Assembly (NCBI GenBank): GCA_002839355.1
Contig: PGXW01000017.1
Coordinates: forward strand, 38,718 to 102,717
DNA: 64,000 nucleotides
Reading direction: 5' to 3'
Source of the DNA: Spirochaetae bacterium HGW-Spirochaetae-2
GTDB lineage: Bacteria > Spirochaetota > Spirochaetia > Sphaerochaetales > Sphaerochaetaceae
Shown: piece by piece, positions 61,439-64,000 of the stretch
How the letters are laid out: each line of letters begins with the position of its first letter
Position numbering within the stretch: position 1 is the stretch's first letter
Notes under the pieces: model-generated
What the model was told of the DNA's origin: nothing
Seen by the model: the letters and a program-made list of their open reading frames with translations, nothing else
Databases searched by the model: none
Made by a program: the position numbers and the translations under genes

Positions 61439-62583
61439 ATGCACCGCTCCTGAAAGAGTCGTTCCAATTTATCCATATATCTCCCGTAGGCAAACAGGTC
61501 CAAGGCCCGTTTCCTACCAGCCTCACCCATACGCATGGCAAGGGTGGTATCCTCGACCAATGTATCGAGTGCATCCGCCAATGCTTGCGGATCGTTGCAG
61601 GGAACACTTATTCCGGTCTCCCCGTCGACCAGCCAATCCGGAATACCTCCGACTCGGGAAGCTACCACGGGACGTCGGCGCAACATTGCCTCGACACCGA
61701 CCATTCCGAACGGTTCGGGCCAACGGGAAGGTACCGCCACGATCCGTACATCGTCATAGAATCCGGCCAGGTCCCCATGTGCGACCCACCCATGGAAAAC
61801 AACCCGTTCGCCCAAATCCAACTGTCGTGTGAGATCGTGCAGGAACTGTTCGTCATTGCCTGTCCCGACGATATGCACCATGACCTTGCTCCGCATGAGA
61901 GCCACTGCCCGCACCAAGATATCCACCCCTTTTCCCCGTACCAATTGTCCGACGAACAACACGGAATCCTTCGCATGCAGCGCGACAGGTGGCTGGGGAA
62001 AATCTGAAACGGCTGGAGCCAGAGTATGGATCGTCTTGGAGGGGAATCCGTTGCGGATGAGTTCGGACCGCATGTACGTACTGCCGACCACAATTGTCTC
62101 CAATGCCCGGTTGCGCCATAGCTCCCGTAATTTCGGGTAGATGGGAGAATAGGTCATGGCTCCCTCCTTTCGCTGGAGGAACGCAAGATCGGCATAGCAG
62201 GCGATTCCCGCCTTCCATGTGCAGATATGCCGGGAGAAGGTAAGGTACTTGTGACGCCTTGGGCAGTAGATATCGTGGTCGTGGAACATGCGTACGATCG
62301 GAATATTCCCCAATGCATCGAGTATCGGCTGGATTTCATCGAATTTGTGGATATACACGATATCGGGTCGCACCACGGCCAAGATGTGTGGGAACGTATG
62401 CTCCTCCAGGGACCATGCCGAGGAGAAGAGCGCGGCAAAGGCCTGTGGATCCTTTCCGGTAGCCTGTAGGTAGGCGATGCTGCACGTGTGTCCGCGAACA
62501 GCAAGACCTGAGGCGACCAGTGCGATATTCTGCTCGACGCCCCCGACATAACCGCACGTAGTGTTAATGAACAGTATGTGCAT
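61426..62583 (-). CDS. GT4-family glycosyltransferase
   Basis: The 385-residue protein starts MHILFINTTCGYVGGVEQN, the typical Gly-Gly donor loop, and has VLFVGQLVRGKGVDILV and the EX7E motif WPEPFGMVGVEAMLRRRP in the C-terminal domain. A Cys-containing insert (DIYCPRRHKYL and KAGIACYADLAF) resembles transferases with a PRRHKY element seen in lipopolysaccharide clusters. GAGGTG precedes the ATG at 62583. The longer frame to 62775 is a shadow of the upstream gene. The 3' end overlaps the next gene by 13 bp. Confidence 0.88.
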   Translation of the reverse strand: MHILFINTTCGYVGGVEQNIALVASGLAVRGHTCSIAYLQATGKDPQAFAALFSSAWSLEEHTFPHILAVVRPDIVYIHKFDEIQPILDALGNIPIVRMFHDHDIYCPRRHKYLTFSRHICTWKAGIACYADLAFLQRKEGAMTYSPIYPKLRELWRNRALETIVVGSTYMRSELIRNGFPSKTIHTLAPAVSDFPQPPVALHAKDSVLFVGQLVRGKGVDILVRAVALMRSKVMVHIVGTGNDEQFLHDLTRQLDLGERVVFHGWVAHGDLAGFYDDVRIVAVPSRWPEPFGMVGVEAMLRRRPVVASRVGGIPDWLVDGETGISVPCNDPQALADALDTLVEDTTLAMRMGEAGRKRALDLFAYGRYMDKLERLFQERCICIG

Positions 62584-63826
62584 AGACACCTCGGTAGATC
62601 TCGATGAGTTCATCGGCAATATGGTCCCAACTATACCGTTGCTGAGCCTTGCGGTACCCCGCGTTGGCCAATCTCGCACACAAGGAAGAATCCTGGGCAA
62701 GTGCAGCCATGGCTGTGGCCAATCCACCGGGATCGTCCGCCGACGCTCCGGGTTCGATGAACAGTCCGTCGACATGGTCGTCGATCAGCGCCTGCAGTCC
62801 CCCGACCCTGGCGGCCACCACCGGCAACCTGCTTGCCCAGGCTTCCAATACCACCATACCGAACGGTTCGTGTAGGGATGGCAAGACGAAACAGTCGGCA
62901 CCATGGTACGCATCGACCAATGCATGGTCGTCGTAGGCGAAGCCATGCAGTATGGTCACACGATCCGATACGCCGAGCTTCTCCGCAAGCGCTACAATCT
63001 TGTCGCGATATCCGCTATTGGTTACCGGTCCGACCAGCAATACATGGGCTTGGGGAACCTTTTCCAAAAGGGTCGGCAGATGTTCGATCATAGCCAGTTG
63101 GTTCTTCTGTACATCGATACGGCCGACGGTCACGTAGAGGAATCGGTCAAGGGGAATGCCATGCTGTACCCTGAACGAATCTCCCTGCCCCTGTCCGAAC
63201 CGCTCCAAATCCACCCCGTTGGGCAAGTGCACCACCTTTTTATCGGGATACCGCGTCCGCATGGCGTCGTACTCATCCTTACCGACGCAAATAATTGCAG
63301 AGGCGTCGTCGAGGACCCGCCGTGACCCCACAAGCATCCCAAGTATCTTTCCCCACTCCACGGCATGCCGTGTGGGATCGGTCCAGGTTTCCCGCTCGGC
63401 GGCCGGAACCGCAAGGTATCCGCCATGCAGGGAGACCACGTATGGGATATGCCTACGGAGCGCACAAAACCGCACGATCCCCCCCAAGCGTTTGCCGGTA
63501 TGCAAATGGAACAAATCTACGGGTTTGAGTCGCAACAAGGCCAATAGGAGGGACCAGGAAAACAAGTTTCCCGCCTTGCGGTCGAGTTGTTGCCGATCCG
63601 ATTCCGTCAACCCGAGATATGGATAGGAATAGGAATATCGGTGGATAGGAATTCCCCGGTACGATCCGTCCCTGGTAGGGTCCATGGCCTTGGTCGTACG
63701 TATCGAGGGGAACAGCCCCCGCTGTTTCAAACGGATCGAGACTTCAGAAATAAACGTTTCCGTCCCACCCCATTCATGGATGACGAAACGTCGGGGTACA
63801 TGCGTGATATGAACTGGCCTATCCAT
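62564..63826 (-). CDS. GT4-family glycosyltransferase, first gene of minus-strand operon
   Basis: The 420-residue GT-B protein starts MDRPVHITHVPRRFVIHEWG and has the N-terminal GGTETFISEV loop. The C-terminal domain has YVTVGRIDVQKNQLAMI, a FAYDDHALVDAYHGADCFVL segment and the EX7E element LHEPFGMVVLEAWASRL. It begins the run of six minus-strand genes reaching to 56863, which mostly overlap one another. There is no ribosome site; the -10 box TATAAT ends six bases before the ATG, so the mRNA may be leaderless. A divergent gene starts at 63939. Confidence 0.88.
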   Translation of the reverse strand: MDRPVHITHVPRRFVIHEWGGTETFISEVSIRLKQRGLFPSIRTTKAMDPTRDGSYRGIPIHRYSYSYPYLGLTESDRQQLDRKAGNLFSWSLLLALLRLKPVDLFHLHTGKRLGGIVRFCALRRHIPYVVSLHGGYLAVPAAERETWTDPTRHAVEWGKILGMLVGSRRVLDDASAIICVGKDEYDAMRTRYPDKKVVHLPNGVDLERFGQGQGDSFRVQHGIPLDRFLYVTVGRIDVQKNQLAMIEHLPTLLEKVPQAHVLLVGPVTNSGYRDKIVALAEKLGVSDRVTILHGFAYDDHALVDAYHGADCFVLPSLHEPFGMVVLEAWASRLPVVAARVGGLQALIDDHVDGLFIEPGASADDPGGLATAMAALAQDSSLCARLANAGYRKAQQRYSWDHIADELIEIYRGVYAHTVH

Positions 63827-63832
63827 AGGTGG

Positions 63833-63838
63833 ATTATA
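63833..63838 (-). promoter_or_regulatory. -10 box of the minus-strand glycosyltransferase operon
   Basis: A perfect TATAAT on the minus strand ends six bases before the ATG at 63826. The -35 region is weak (TGGCAA at 63856-63861, 17-bp spacing). The transcript should start at the A of the start codon or within a base or two of it. Confidence 0.5.
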
Positions 63839-63880
63839 GAGGAGCCTGTAGGTATTTGCCAGTAAATTCTCATGACAACA

Positions 63881-63910
63881 TTGACAGAAGGGCTCCTACA
63901 CGGAGATAAT
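63881..63910 (+). promoter_or_regulatory. Promoter of the plus-strand gene at the window end
   Basis: A perfect TTGACA (63881-63886) is followed after 18 bp by GATAAT (63905-63910). The gene's ribosome site GGGGAGGA and ATG at 63939 lie 20-30 nt downstream. Confidence 0.65.
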
Positions 63911-63938
63911 GATAAATCATGTTACGGGGAGGACCTTC

Positions 63939-64000
63939 ATGCTTGAGTCGATACGCCTGATTATCATACTTGAATCCACCGGAGCCAAAGAATCGTTGGC
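63939..64000 (+). CDS. 5' end of a gene cut by the window edge
   Basis: An ATG preceded by GGGGAGGA at good spacing and by a consensus promoter opens a frame of 20 full codons (beginning MLESIRLIIIL) that runs off the window. The visible piece is too short to identify. It is divergent from the glycosyltransferase operon and may still belong to the polysaccharide locus. Confidence 0.6.
   Translation, partial: MLESIRLIIILESTGAKESL

Noticed and set aside
1..64000. tRNA, rRNA, CRISPR, IS or phage elements
   Set aside because: No cloverleaf, rRNA core, repeat-spacer array, transposase, integrase or phage structural gene was recognised when reading both strands; this was by eye, so a small RNA could be missed.

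Overview
The window is a continuous, densely packed stretch of bacterial chromosome. No rRNA, tRNA, IS element, prophage or CRISPR array was recognised. The organism is a diderm: there are outer-membrane proteins, a complete MFP-RND-TolC pump, a polysaccharide export system and several Cys-lipobox lipoproteins with relaxed boxes. Those lipoboxes, the Ala/Gly/Glu-rich N-terminus of the TctC protein, a trimeric [FeFe]-hydrogenase and the gene mix point to a free-living anaerobic Spirochaetota bacterium (Sphaerochaeta/Spirochaeta-like). That assignment is an inference, not a database result.

Left part (1-10.4 kb): a partial HAD hydrolase and a DUF89 protein flank a seven-gene minus-strand operon for sugar diacids: gudD, tctC-tctB-tctA (TTT transporter), a second gudD, garR and a DapA-family aldolase/dehydratase. 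The likely route is glucarate/galactarate uptake, dehydration to 5-keto-4-deoxyglucarate, cleavage to pyruvate plus tartronate semialdehyde, and reduction to glycerate. A consensus promoter precedes the operon. The divergent IclR-family regulator is disrupted by an internal deletion and frameshift.

Middle (10.4-41 kb): a DUF3783 protein, a small outer-membrane barrel, an MFS permease, a ZupT zinc transporter, a large surface peptidase-like protein (HExxH domain, propeller, barrel), aconitase A, a DUF4143 protein that has lost its ATPase half, a sucrose-phosphate synthase with an intact phosphatase domain, a tandem universal stress protein, lipoproteins, a membrane-anchored LuxR regulator, a lipoprotein alpha/beta hydrolase and a zinc alcohol dehydrogenase. 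Then come hydC-hydB-hydA, whose HydB carries a fused GltD-type flavoprotein, and the MFP-RND-TolC operon on the opposite strand.

Right part (39.7-64 kb): an extracellular polysaccharide locus. It has GDP-mannose synthesis (ManC), a Wzy-like polymerase/ligase, a Wzx flippase, a Wzz/Wzc-like chain-length protein with degenerate kinase motifs, an initiating phosphoglycosyl transferase, a WecG/TagA transferase, four GT4 and one GT2 glycosyltransferases, a CelD-like acyltransferase, a GH9 endoglucanase, an alkaline-phosphatase-superfamily enzyme, a nucleotidyltransferase-fold protein, and a hexapeptide-repeat protein fused to a degenerate phosphoglycosyl transferase. A PP2C phosphatase/HATPase fusion and a single STAS protein form a likely partner-switching pair controlling the locus.

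Two genome-wide habits stand out. Most convergent gene pairs overlap at their 3' ends. Several genes without a Shine-Dalgarno sequence, mainly in the polysaccharide locus, have a promoter placed so that transcription should begin at or next to the start codon (probable leaderless mRNAs).
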